A DNA stretch of 64,000 bases. It comes from Pseudoneurospora amorphoporcata. Lineage: Eukaryota; Ascomycota; Sordariomycetes; Sordariales; Sordariaceae. Positions within the stretch are counted from its first letter, which is position 1; each line of letters begins with the position of its first letter. The stretch lies in assembly GCA_033297205.1 (NCBI GenBank), contig MU859065.1, positions 62,001-126,000 on the forward strand, read 5' to 3'. The position numbers were made by a program, and so were the translations under genes. Shown here piece by piece: positions 34,980-46,301 of the stretch. The notes beneath the pieces are model-generated. The model ran no database searches and was not told the DNA's origin. It saw only the letters and a program-made list of their open reading frames with translations.

Positions 34980-37900
34980 ATGTCACCTCCAAAACCAAAA
35001 CCCGACAAACCTTCGTCACCACGGCCAAAGACCCCCAAGATCACCCCTACAAACTCCAAGAATGGCGCGCCGACAACCTCACCGACCAAGTCGGCCCCGG
35101 CTCCTGGGGCCACCACTCCGAAGAGCATGCCGACACCTACCAGTAGCGGCTTGTCGCAACAAAAGAGGAAGCCCGAGCTGAAGAAGCCGGAACCGAGTCT
35201 TCTGGGTGACTTCTTGCTCGGCCGACCATCCCCGCAGCGCGTAGCCGCCCAGCGCTCAGCCTCGAAGCGACGAAAGACCATGTCAATGGATGCCCAGAAT
35301 GTTCGAGAGGAGCTACGCCAAGAAATGCGCGCCGCAGCTGTACGGAAGCTGCAACAACCAGGAGGTGTTCGGGATCGCGTCAAGGCATGGCAAAAGGCGT
35401 CGCAGGCGGCCGTCAAGGCAGAAGGCCTTCCTATCCCGGTAGCAGAAGATGCACCAAGTGAACCGACCGAATTTGCCGTTAATCTGAGCGGCGATGACGT
35501 GGACGAGGAGGACAGAATGAGGATCAAGTGGCGGCAGAAGCCCAAGAAGAAAAACCCAAAAATCGTGACGGCGGAACCGAAGACTTCGACTGGGAGCGAT
35601 AGCACTGCTAAGGAGAAGAAAAAGGTGCCAGGGAAATCAGCCGACGACAGGCCCGATGTTATTATCAAGGAGGCGCGACCAAGGCCCGAGTTACCGAAGA
35701 AGAGGATCATAAGCGACGACCACTGGATGAAGAAGCAGCAGCAAAAGGGGAAAGGGCCTGCGAAGCCTCCGGTACCCGAAGCAGGCCAACCGATACCGAA
35801 AGACTTTCTCAAACGAACAGCGCAAAATCCCTCGGTACAGAAGAAGATCAAAGATTGGGCTCAGAGGGTAGAGCTCCCGCCGCCCCCACCACCGGTTACA
35901 AAGCGCCCAACGGTCAAAAAGTATCGACATGCCAAGACCGGTGAGACGGTCACGGTTGAGGAGGAGGAGAGCGATGAACATCACCGAGGAGCCTTGTCGG
36001 AACCAGATATGCCTCGCAGGAAGCGCTCCTCGTCTGGTGAACGTAGGAGGGCAAGCCCAAAGCCAAGGACGGCACAGCGGCCGCCCGATGATGAAAACAG
36101 GGTACGTCCTTTGCAGGCACGGCGCTCCAATGATGATGGTTTTAGGGTCCACACAGTCAAACCCGCCAGGTCACTACCTGACGACGGGATCAGAGTTCGT
36201 CCTGGTCCTCCTGTCTCTGCAGAAAGCAGCAGCAGGTCTACTTCTACATCTAGTCCCTCCTCGTCATCAGGACGGACGCCGAGTGAGCGGTCTGGTAGCA
36301 GAACACCACCCAGAAGGGCATCGCCTCCTCCTAGAAGAGCGTCAACTCCGCCTAGAAAAGCATCGACTCCCAAGCTGAGAGCGCGTAGTGAGCACTCGGC
36401 TGCTTCTGACGATGTGATAGAAGTGATCGTTGAACCTGAAAGCGAAGCGTCATCTACGTCGGGGAGTCCGAGTCCTCCACCAAAGAGAAGGCTAAGAAGC
36501 CCTCCTCCTCCAAAGCGAAAGGGGCCAAGAAGGAGAGGGTCTCGCGGTGGCGTGCGAAGAAAACCGAAGCCAAGAAGTCCTAGTTCACCAACCACTGCCA
36601 CGCGAACAGAAACTACAACGGATGGCAGGCGGCCGGGCGCTGGCAAACCACGGCCTGCTCCTAAAAATCATGAATCATCAGGAGACGATTCTGACCGGCG
36701 CCCACCAACTGCCGCTGGTATTGATTGTTTAGCAGAGGTTCCATTTGGCTTCTCAGCGTTTAGTGAACTGGAACTCCCGCTGAGGGGAAATCCAGAAGGA
36801 GCACACGTTCGGCAAAGTGCGAGACCTAAGCCGAAACCTCAGAGGACCGATAGTCTCAAGCTAGTACCGAATGTCCTCAGGAAGGTTGTGAGCGGCGCCA
36901 TGGAGAAGATGCAGGAGATGGCGCTTGAGATGGCCGAACCGCCGAGGCCTCCTCCTACGGGGAACAAGCCCGCTAGGATCGAATCTTGGTTGAACAACAC
37001 GGTTGACCCTTTCGTAGAGGGTATACCAAACCTACCATCGGTTGTTGCCCCCGAACCCCTACGAGTCTCGACCGCTGAGCGCAATTCCAAAGAGAAGTTG
37101 GTGGACAGAGGTTTGCCGGCTCACAGGGAACGGGCCCCCGAGCGCAACTCCAAGGAGAGGCTGGTCGACAGAGATTCACGCAATTCCAAAGAGAAGCTGG
37201 TCGACAGAGAATTGCCGACCCATAGGGAACGAACACCTGAAGTTTCCAAGCGCGCTTCAGTAGAGCAGCCGCGCAGGACAGAAAGATCTCACACTCCACC
37301 GACCCATGAAGAGCCACGGAAGTCTTCAGCTCGATCGGACGATAGCGATGTAACTCCCAAGAAGAGAAAGAGTCCTACGACTATCCCTGATTCAGCGGCC
37401 GTGCGGAAAAGACGCTCGACTCCTAGGAGCCCATTACCGCGGAGGAGCAGCGGTCCCGTAAAGAAGCCCTTCCGAGATGTGTTAAAGGAGGCCTTCAAGG
37501 GTGAATCTAGTGCGCACAAAATAGCACCTATGGTATATCCCAGCTGTGAGACAGACGTTGAGTCTGAACCAGAGACTGAGGATGGCTCGGAGTCCAGAAG
37601 AAGCCCACCGCAGCAGCGCTCTCCTGACTCGTACAAGAGAAGATCAACATCTCCAGATCGCCCTCCCACAGCTGATTCCTATTCCTCATCAGAACCTAGC
37701 ACGCGTGCCCCCCCGCGCAGAAGACGGCCAACGAGTGGCGCTCATGATCTATCCACCATACTATCCGAGGACTCTCGCGAAGATCAGGAACCACATGGCA
37801 AGAAGGATACGGCTAGCGTCTCCACTGTTTCTCAATCCACCGTGACACAGACTCCCGAAGAGGCGTTCGGCCAGCCGACACCCCTCACTAGAGAAGCGAG

Positions 37901-40900
37901 TCAACAGTCACAAAACTCCCAGAGATCCCGCAAGTCTGGCAGCTTGAAGCGCCGACTTACCAAGCACTCTGATTTGGTCTCAGTGCTCTCACTTCCCGAC
38001 GATGGCCAGATCATCCCACCCAGCCGCTCGAGGAGCATCAAGGCCTCGCGCAGCCTTCATAGAAAGCCTAGCAAGGCTAATGACAGCAGGGTCAAGGATC
38101 TCCTAGAGGAATTTGCCGACGATGAACACTTCTATCACCGAGAACTCAAGACCTTGGTCGACGGTGTCGTCCCCGTGCTTTTGAACGAGTTTGTCCATGG
38201 AGACGATGCGAACGATGCCGATCGCAAAACAGACAGCATGGCCAAGGCTGTGGTAAATATGGGCGTTGCTCTCGAGAAGCTGTGGACTTATCATAAACGC
38301 GCTCCTCTGCATGATATTCGCAGGCTTCTTGAATGGCTTGAGGCCGTCTCGCCAGTTTATAATAACTATCTCGACGTCTGGCGATTGGGATTCCAGGATC
38401 TCATTGTCAATCTCGCACCGCCGAGCGGGAGGATCGACGAGAATGACTCCCTCCTGAATGCACTACCTCGCAACGAGGCCGGCGACGTGCTCAGCTACAA
38501 TGGCGAACGGGTGGATGTTGCGTACTTGTTGAAGCGGCCCCTGATCCGAATAAAGTGGATGTACAAGTTTCTCCGGGTGAGTTCCACTTGCACAACCATT
38601 GTCACCGCTAGCTTGGCGTGAACTGTCACTAACAGGAGCGGTGTGTATGTGTAGGCGGCTGTTATGGTCATCAAGACTCCAGAAACCGAGGACCTGCTCA
38701 AATTGTACGGCAACCTCCAGGAGAAGGCCCGTACGCGGCATCGCGAGGAGTTCGCTCGCATGACCGATGAGGACGCCAACAACACCGACACAACCCGCAT
38801 CAGAGACCTTCGCACCCTACGACCACTGGACAACGTTCGGATCGACCAGACCAGGCAAGTGGCAGCTAAAGACTCCTTTGAGATGGATCTTGACCACTCG
38901 AGCGGCCAACGACTTGAGTGCCAGATCGAACTCATGCACCGAGACAGGGTCAACGTTCCCTCCGACATGGGTGATATTCTCATCCGTGACATCAGCAACA
39001 AGGCCAAGCCATGGCTGCTATTCCCGCCTGTCCCAAGACAGTATATCTCAGCAAGGAAAGGTGACAGTCCCCGAAGCATGATTGTCATGATCCGCGGTAG
39101 ACACAACGGCGATGAGTGGTACGAGCTGATCAAGCTGTCCACTACCGAAGAGGTCCAGATCACGGACTGGCTGGGCATCCTCGGTAGCGATCCTATGCCT
39201 CCTCTATCACGACCTAAGCCGAGGATGAGCATGAGCCTTATCCAGACCAGCCCACCAAAAGCGGACGACCTCGACGTCCCGATTGGTGAACCTAGCGTTA
39301 TTGGCGCGTCTGATGATGAATCAAAGACGCCTAGCCGATATCATAAGCGGCAAGCCAGCGCTCCTGTCACCTCTTATCCGGCACCAAATAAACACATTCC
39401 GTACAGCGAATCTGTGGATATATTCAGATCCCAGACACTTACACCAGATTACGGACTCGAACCTGTGCCTATTCCTAAACCCCTCAACATCAAGGGCTCA
39501 GCTCCCGTTCAGCCTCCGGTGGAGCTTGCTCCTACTGCTCGGGTGAAGAGGCGCACATCCTCTCCTCTCAAGCACGAGTACCATCCTTCAGACACCGACT
39601 CTGAAACTGAGGACTCCGCCCTCAGCGACTCGGCGTCTTCGTCATCCTCTAGTGACGAGTTGGACGAGAATGATGTTCCTGATACGATCCCAGGCTATAG
39701 CATTAAGCAACCCTTGCCTCAGATCGTTGAGGAGTCAGTTGTCTCAGACAACACTATAGCGCCATTAGACTCGGCTTCTCAGGTTGGGGCGCCTCATTCA
39801 GGGCAGCAAACACCGCGAGAGAGGCCAGTGCAGAGGTTTGTTGCATCGGTCTCATACTGGTCCAACAGAAAGGGTATTTGGAGGGAAATCAACACCGAAC
39901 CCTCCCAAATCCTCGTGTTCCCCGGAAGCATGGAGGTACACATGCTCCATGAAAACCCCGGGAACAAACAAGCATATCCTCTGCAGACCTCCGGCACGTC
40001 CGAGGTCGACATGGCGAACAGAGAGGCTGGAGGCATTGTCCCTCTCATCTGCCTTATCCTCACCCCCATAGTCATGATCCGCCGTAGCACGGCACTTGAC
40101 CTCGAGGTCCGCAGCCGCGTATCTCCCGAGTCTCGCCTAAGCAGCATCGATAGTGGCATGTTCCGCTTCCGCGCCGCGAACCAGGATGAAGCGAAGGCCC
40201 TTTACGAGGCGGTGCACCGAAGCCGGCTGAACAATGCTAGGTACATTCAGCTTGCCGAAGAAGCACGCGTCCGTTCCTTTGGGCAACAAGTATATAACGA
40301 TTCTGGCGCCGGTAGCGCCGACGGCACTGAAACCTCCAGCCGTCGGAAGGGCATCTTTGGCCGCAAGAACAGTTATCGCGCATCCACCCGCGCACCCAGC
40401 CAGCACAGCAGCGCAACAACCAGCGTCTCGGCCACAAGCTTCTTGCGCCGCTTGCTCGGCGGCGAGAACAAATCGTTCAACATCGGCAAGTCCACCGTCG
40501 ACAAGCAATCCCGTCCCGGCTCCATCGCCGGAAGTGGTACCCCCGGCGGCAGCGGCAGCCTGTACTCCAGCGGCTACTCCTCGAGCCCCGGCAATGACTC
40601 CTCAACCCCACCGCGGAGTGCATCCGCTTCCGTCTCCGGCTCCGGCAGCCACTCCCCCAGCCGCTGGAGCACCGGTCTCGCCAAGCCCTTCACCCCGGGT
40701 CAGCCGCTCGAGATCCGGTGCCACCTGAACGTGCAAAGCAACCGCTGGGCCGATAAGGGCGACTGCATCCTGCACATCAGCCGGCCTCCCCCCGGCGTCC
40801 GTCAGGAGTTATCCCTCTACCATGGTCTGGAGAAGCGTATCATCGTAAGCCACGCCACCAAGAAGGTTTCCGACAAGCCACTCATCTTGCTAGATGCCGT

Positions 40901-41117
40901 GCTAGGATCCAAATCCTTCAGCATGTTGGGCACAAAGGGTATCATGTGCAGCGTCTGGGAGAACCTGCGCGACGAAGAGGGCAATGTCGGTCTAGCACCC
41001 CGCACGGGAACGGTCGCCGGCAAGGTGACCAAGTGGTGCTTCCAGTGCAAGAGCGTACAGCAGGCGAATTGGATCTTTGGCATAGTCACGAGCGAGGTGG
41101 AGGGGTTGATGCTTTAG
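34980..41117 (+). CDS. Large DH (RhoGEF)-like protein with PH-like C-terminal domains
   Basis: Two exons, 34980-38576 and 38655-41117, join in frame across a 78-base intron (donor GTGAGT, branch CTAAC, acceptor GTGTAG) to give 2019 residues. Residues 1-1030 are basic, disordered and Pro/Ser/Arg-rich, with RRASPPPRRAS-type repeats, three DD-x-x-RV units (about 367-410) and three NSKEKLVDR-like units (about 700-745). Residues 1034-1260 form an all-helical region resembling a Dbl-homology domain (VKDLLEEFADDEHFYHREL start). Beta-rich PH-like stretches follow at about 1268-1380, 1589-1735 and 1877-2018, the last ending the protein. DH domains activate Rho-family GTPases in cytoplasmic polarity pathways. 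It is unlike BUD-3 or CDC24 in layout, and exchange activity is unproven. Confidence 0.88.
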
Positions 41118-42786
41118 GCGATGCGTCATCCCCCGCCGAATCTAGAGCCGGTTGAGGAAGCGATTATGATGGGCAGAAGTGGTGGGGAGAGTAGGAGGGG
41201 AAGTGGAAGAAGTGGAAGGAATGGAAGTAGCGATGGCTGTTGCTACACAGCACAAGCACAGGTGGTGCGAGATAAAAGAAGAAGAGACATGTGGAAGAGG
41301 AAATTAGACGAAAGTCCAGAGGGAAAGAGAAGAAGAGAAAAGAGAGCGGAGAAGAGGTTGAACAGGTTAATGATGATGTCTGCCTCTGTCGGCGCCGCAT
41401 AGTGCATTGCAGCACTACAGCAGGCGACGCAGAGTTTGGTGGAGTTCGGTTGAGTTTGCATGCACGTCAAGTGCAACAACTGTCTGGCAGGCGTGACTTG
41501 CATTGCGATGCGTTGCGATGCCTTTTTCCTATGTTCTATAAGCCCGCATGAAGGCTTCTTATACCCCTATACTATACATATACCTATACCTATATCCCTC
41601 CCTCTACCTACATGGCTTCGGCGACCGGGCCCGTAGGGAGGGGAGGTTTTCTTATTCATAATCATTATTATTATTCAAACATATTCGTTCGTGTTGCATC
41701 TTTTACCTGCTCTTTTGATACCAAGCCCTCCTCTCTTCCTCAGGGCATTCTTCCTTTGTCTTGGTCTCTTCTGGGCAGACATCACGCACTTGCATGACCT
41801 ACGGGTTGGTAGTTTCGTCTTCATGTTGGTGGTTGGTATATAGAGCCATCGGTCAGGGGCAAGTTGGAAGAGGTATAACGGGGTCTCAGTCTTGAAAGGG
41901 GCTGCTGCATTTGTCTGGTAAAGCATTTGGTAGGCTTGGTTAAGTGTAGTTAGGGACTGAGTGTCTACATTACATACCGGTTACAATATACAATATATGT
42001 ATAGCTTGGAAGTTTGAAATGTTCAGAACATGCACTCACCAGCTTTACGTCATATACACCTTTACGCAATATTGTTGCTATCGTGAACTAGTCTACACCC
42101 TACATACAGCCTACAGCCATCTGTTGTCGTAGGTCTCTATTTTGTTCTGAACCCCGACTTGTTGTATACGACCTGACCTCAAGCCGATCACGGGGACGCG
42201 GACGGGGACGGAATTTCACAAAGAAGCGGCCCGACTATGGATGAGCGTGAACATGTAAATTTAAGTGAATTTGATACAACCACACGTATCAATGGATATC
42301 ACAGCAGACTTGTTTCCACCCAGCATATATGAACAATCATGGATATTTGTTTCCTCGTAAGGTAAGAAAGTAGGTAGGTAGCTTCCTTCACCTTCTTCTC
42401 TCGCTAACTAAGTCAGGTTTCGATACGATACGCTAAGACGCCAGTTTCTCAGAAACACGCAACTTCAACTAACTTGAACAGAACAACCGATTCCGGGATA
42501 GCACACACTATCCCAGGGATATCATGAAAAAGTCTCCTCCTTCTCCTCCTCTTTCGCCCTGCCAGAATATTCTGAAACCGATAGATAACCGGTTTAGACA
42601 GACTAAGATAGCGACCTACTCATCAACATGATGCTCATAGTCGCCATGATACACGGCATCAACGGACTTGAACATCGTAACTTCCACAACTGAGTCCACG
42701 GTCCATATACCGGGATTCATCGGCTTGAGGCCGTGGTATCCTCCTCTTGTCATGTCTTCACACATCTCTTCCAACCCATCACCAAA
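41118..42786. other. Intergenic region between convergent genes
   Basis: It contains the 3' untranslated regions of the DH-like gene (plus strand) and the Cdt2-like gene (minus strand). A strongly purine-rich plus-strand stretch lies at 41155-41235, with more at 41270-41360. There are short ACCTATACCTATA repeats around 41560-41610 and an AGGTAGGTAG run at 42371-42381. No gene or RNA is supportable. Confidence 0.5.
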
Positions 42787-45253
42787 TCACCAATCATCAA
42801 CATCACCATCCCACTGATCCCCCACATCCGCCCATCCGCACCCCCACCTCCTCCCGCCGGTCTCACCACCGGTCCTCAAATCCTTCGCCTCCTCGCGGCC
42901 CTCGCGCCAGCATCTCACCAGGTAATCATCGCTTGCCGTCACCAAGCTGCCGTCCAGCGCCCACGTAAGCGAGCCCACCTCCTTCTCGTGTCCGCGCACG
43001 AGCGGCGTGCCGCGACGGATGATGGGCGTGTTTGAGGATTGACCACCTTTAATACCGAACAAGCTCGCCGAGGAGCTGGTTCCTGGTCGTCCGGATGATG
43101 AGGACATGGACATTGACGAGGATGATAAAAGGGAAGTGGTGGCGCTGCGGGTAAGGCGCGGACGAGCGGGCATGACGGGGTGACAGGATGTGGGTTCGCC
43201 GATGAGGTAAGAATCATCATCTTCTTGGTTCGGGTGCTGGCGCTGCCAGGCGAAGGCTTCTTTGATGTAGCGCTCGTCGGTGGGGAAGAGGACGGCGGCG
43301 CCGTCGCTGCTTCCCACTGCCAAAAGTTCCGAGTGGCCGTTCCTAGCGGGCCGGATGGCGGATTTGACGTAGAAGGATGTTGCGTGGAAGAGCGGGTGGC
43401 GGAAGCCGTAGAGGGGGCCGAGACCCTCGTTTGCGGTGCCGTAGTGGTGCCGGCGGCGCGGGGGTTCCTCGCCGGGACGGGCAGCGGCTAGCTCGACGGC
43501 GTGGCCGAGGACGAGGTGGGCGGTGCTATAGGCGTAGACGGTGTTGTCTTTGCAGAGCGTGTAGAGGCGGGAGCCGTCGCCGCCGAGGGCCACGGAGGAG
43601 ATGCCGAACGGACGCCAGTTGGCGTGGCTGGGCAGGGGCGCTGTGAAGGAGACGGGGGTGCTGTATTTGTGGTGTCGGCTGGTGTGCACGGCGCGGATGT
43701 CCCAGAGCTTGACGCTGGCGTCGGCTTCGCAGGCCGTGAGGAAGAGGTGTTCCCTACCAGGAGGAAGAAACTGGAGAGCGGTGACTGAGACTTCACCAAT
43801 GCGACCAGGTACCTCGCCTATCCGGGCTACGTCGACGTTACTGGCGCCGGGAAGCAGATTGCGAGCCTGTTTCTGGGGAATGCGTGAATGGGCATCATAG
43901 ATGCTGTTAACAACGCAGCCCGGGTTAGGGGTGCGAGGAAGACGAGCGTGAAGGCCAGCTTCTGAGCGGATAGCAACGTCTTGCACCGGCCCACCTCGGC
44001 AACGGAGATCCCAGATCTGTACGCTACCATCTCTACTAGTTGTGGCAAGAACAGAATTGGCGCCGCGGCCCGGTTGGAAACGGACTTGTTTGAGAGATGC
44101 GGTGTGGTGACCTAGGATCGAGATGGGCTGTTGGGTTACAAAGTCCAGCACCTTGCCTGTTTGGTCACCAGAAGCTGTGGCAAGAAGCAAGTCATCGTCG
44201 GAGAAGGCCATGTCAATGATGGCGTTACCATGCGCCTGGAACGACATGTTCATCTGAGAGAACTCATTCTGGGTGTCCAACAGACGCACATACCCTTCCT
44301 CGTCACCTACAGCAACAAGACTCTTGGCTTTGGGGTGGTTAGCAAACGGAGTTTCAAGTACATGATGCATGCTGACTTACTATTGCAGCTTATGGTGCAG
44401 AACGGGATACTGCGCGGATGTCCTTCGTGGCTGGTCATAAAGTGAGCGTCTTCACGGCGACTATAAAAGTCTGCTGTTTCCGACCTCCAATCTGTTCACT
44501 AAATCAGCATGAGCTTACAAAATATCTATCAATATTCCATCACATACCCGAAACTGGGCACGACAAAGTCCTGTTTCCAGCACCAGGCATACCACCTGTC
44601 ATTCTCTGTACCAGTTGAGCTCCCACTCCCCGACGATCCAACTGTATAGGCGCGCGGTTTGGCCGACGCCGTGTGGTTGGCAACTCTTGCTCATCATCAT
44701 CATCATCACTTTCTTCTGACTCAGCCTCATCTCCATCAAGGGCCAATTGGGACGGTAGCTTCCGAATAGAATGGATGGGGCTGCCGAGACGATCGCGCCT
44801 CAACTCGGGAGTCGGAAGTAGCGCTGGTGATGTGGCCGCAGGAGAGGGTAGGTGCGAGACGTGAGATGCCTCAGCCCTCTTGGGTGTTGAAGCATGGGTA
44901 ATCTTTCGACGCTTGGAGCTTCTCTGGCTATCCTGGAGGTTCGGTAATACATCGGGGATTTCCTCTTCCGAGATGGGCCTGAGTGGACTGGATGGTGTAT
45001 GAGATCGTTGTAGGAGAGGGCCGGCTAGATCACGAAGAGCCGTTTGAGAAGCGCTGGGGTTGTTGTTCGCTATGACTCGGGGAGTAAAGAAGCGCCTGAA
45101 TTTCCTGGGGGTGATGGACGGGTTTCGACGTTCCTTGGCTGAGCTTCGCGGAGGAGGGGATGATGGAATCGGGGGGATATTGTTGGTGGTGTTCAACGAC
45201 GACGAGCTCTTAACTCCCAAGGGGGTGGAAGTGCTGCTGGAGTTATCGGCCAT
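42787..45253 (-). CDS. cdt2: Cdt2/DTL-type WD40 substrate receptor of CRL4 ubiquitin ligase
   Basis: Exons on the minus strand: 45253-44548, 44491-44381 and 44327-42787, giving 785 residues. Donors are GTATGT and GTAAGT, and the last intron has a GCTAACC branch site. The first 235 residues are disordered, with a TPRKFRRFF motif and Asp/Glu runs. WD40 repeats start in exon 2 (DWRSETADFYSRR) and continue to about residue 745. Two DWD boxes, WDLR (about 378-381) and WDIR (about 480), are the signature of DDB1-binding receptors. Between the last two blades is a Ser-rich insertion. Known role: nuclear CRL4-Cdt2 ubiquitinates Cdt1, Spd1-type inhibitors and similar substrates during S phase and repair. 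Family call by blade sequence and DWD boxes is good; substrates here are inferred. It is divergent from spb1 across 1 kb. Confidence 0.88.
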
Positions 45254-46301
45254 GGCGAAGGGGTTCTCTTCGACTACCAGAGCGAAGAGCTGGGACCGGG
45301 GTGCTTATGCAACAAGTCGGGATAGAGACGACGTACACGGGGCCGGCGACGCTGGATGCGCGCGACCTGGCAGCGAGGGGCCGCCGATGGGAAGGGCACA
45401 CGTGGACAGAGAGCAGGTCGTGATGTTGGATATATGTGCAATGTCAAGTTAATCAGTTGGGAATATCTGGCGTATGTGTCGATGGCAATTGTCGACTTGA
45501 AGTTGGACAATGGCTGATGTCGAAGTAGTTGGAGGGTAGGCTATGTGCAGGCTGAGCTGTTGAAGAAGGACGAGAGGTCGTCGTTGAGAGACAAGGTAAG
45601 CGCAGGCCCGGGGGGTTAGGTATTGGCGTTGAGTCTATTGGGTGGCGGATGCGGTCGATAGAGTCTCCCGAGATGTGCTTGAGATTGAATGCGTGAAAAT
45701 GATGGAATTGGATTCGGTTTCTTCTTGTGGATTTACGCTTCGCTGCCCCGTGAATCTGAGTTTGCCGGGCAACCAAATCGACAAGCCTGGAAACCTGACC
45801 TTGGACCTGAACAGTGGGCAATGAAGGCTGGGCGTGCGGTCCGCAGCGGCCGTGGGGCCCCTAGAAGGTATGCGGTCTAGTGCTCCATCAGGAACGCGAG
45901 ACGCGGATGGAACAAATGACGCGCTGGATCGCGAAAGCTTAATGGCTTTTCGTCCCATAAGTCGCGGTCGCTCGAGACATGCCTGAAGATTGGTCAATGC
46001 ACTGCAGTTCGACCCGCGGATGTCTGACCCACCCGACTCTGACGGGGCCGTCTTGCTCCCGTCGTTGCCCCACCAGCCGTTGGAGTCTTGGGGGAGTCTA
46101 ACTCCTTATCGCTTATCGCCCTGCAGCCGCCATCCAAAAAAATCATTCTGCAACGACGACCCTGCAATCCCGGCGCTGCGAGTGCTGGAGGAAAGTCAAA
46201 GGCCACTGCATTTCCACCAGAACATCACGTACCAAAAAATCACCAGGTCGTCTTGCTCAACAACACCAGTCGGCCATTACCCGACTTAGAGCACCGACGC
46301 C
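45254..46301. promoter_or_regulatory. Shared divergent promoter region of cdt2 and spb1
   Basis: About 1 kb separates the two start codons, which face away from each other, so this interval must hold both promoters and leaders. The open frames inside (such as 122 and 120 codons on the minus strand) overlap and lack domains. No specific binding site could be assigned with confidence. Confidence 0.6.
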
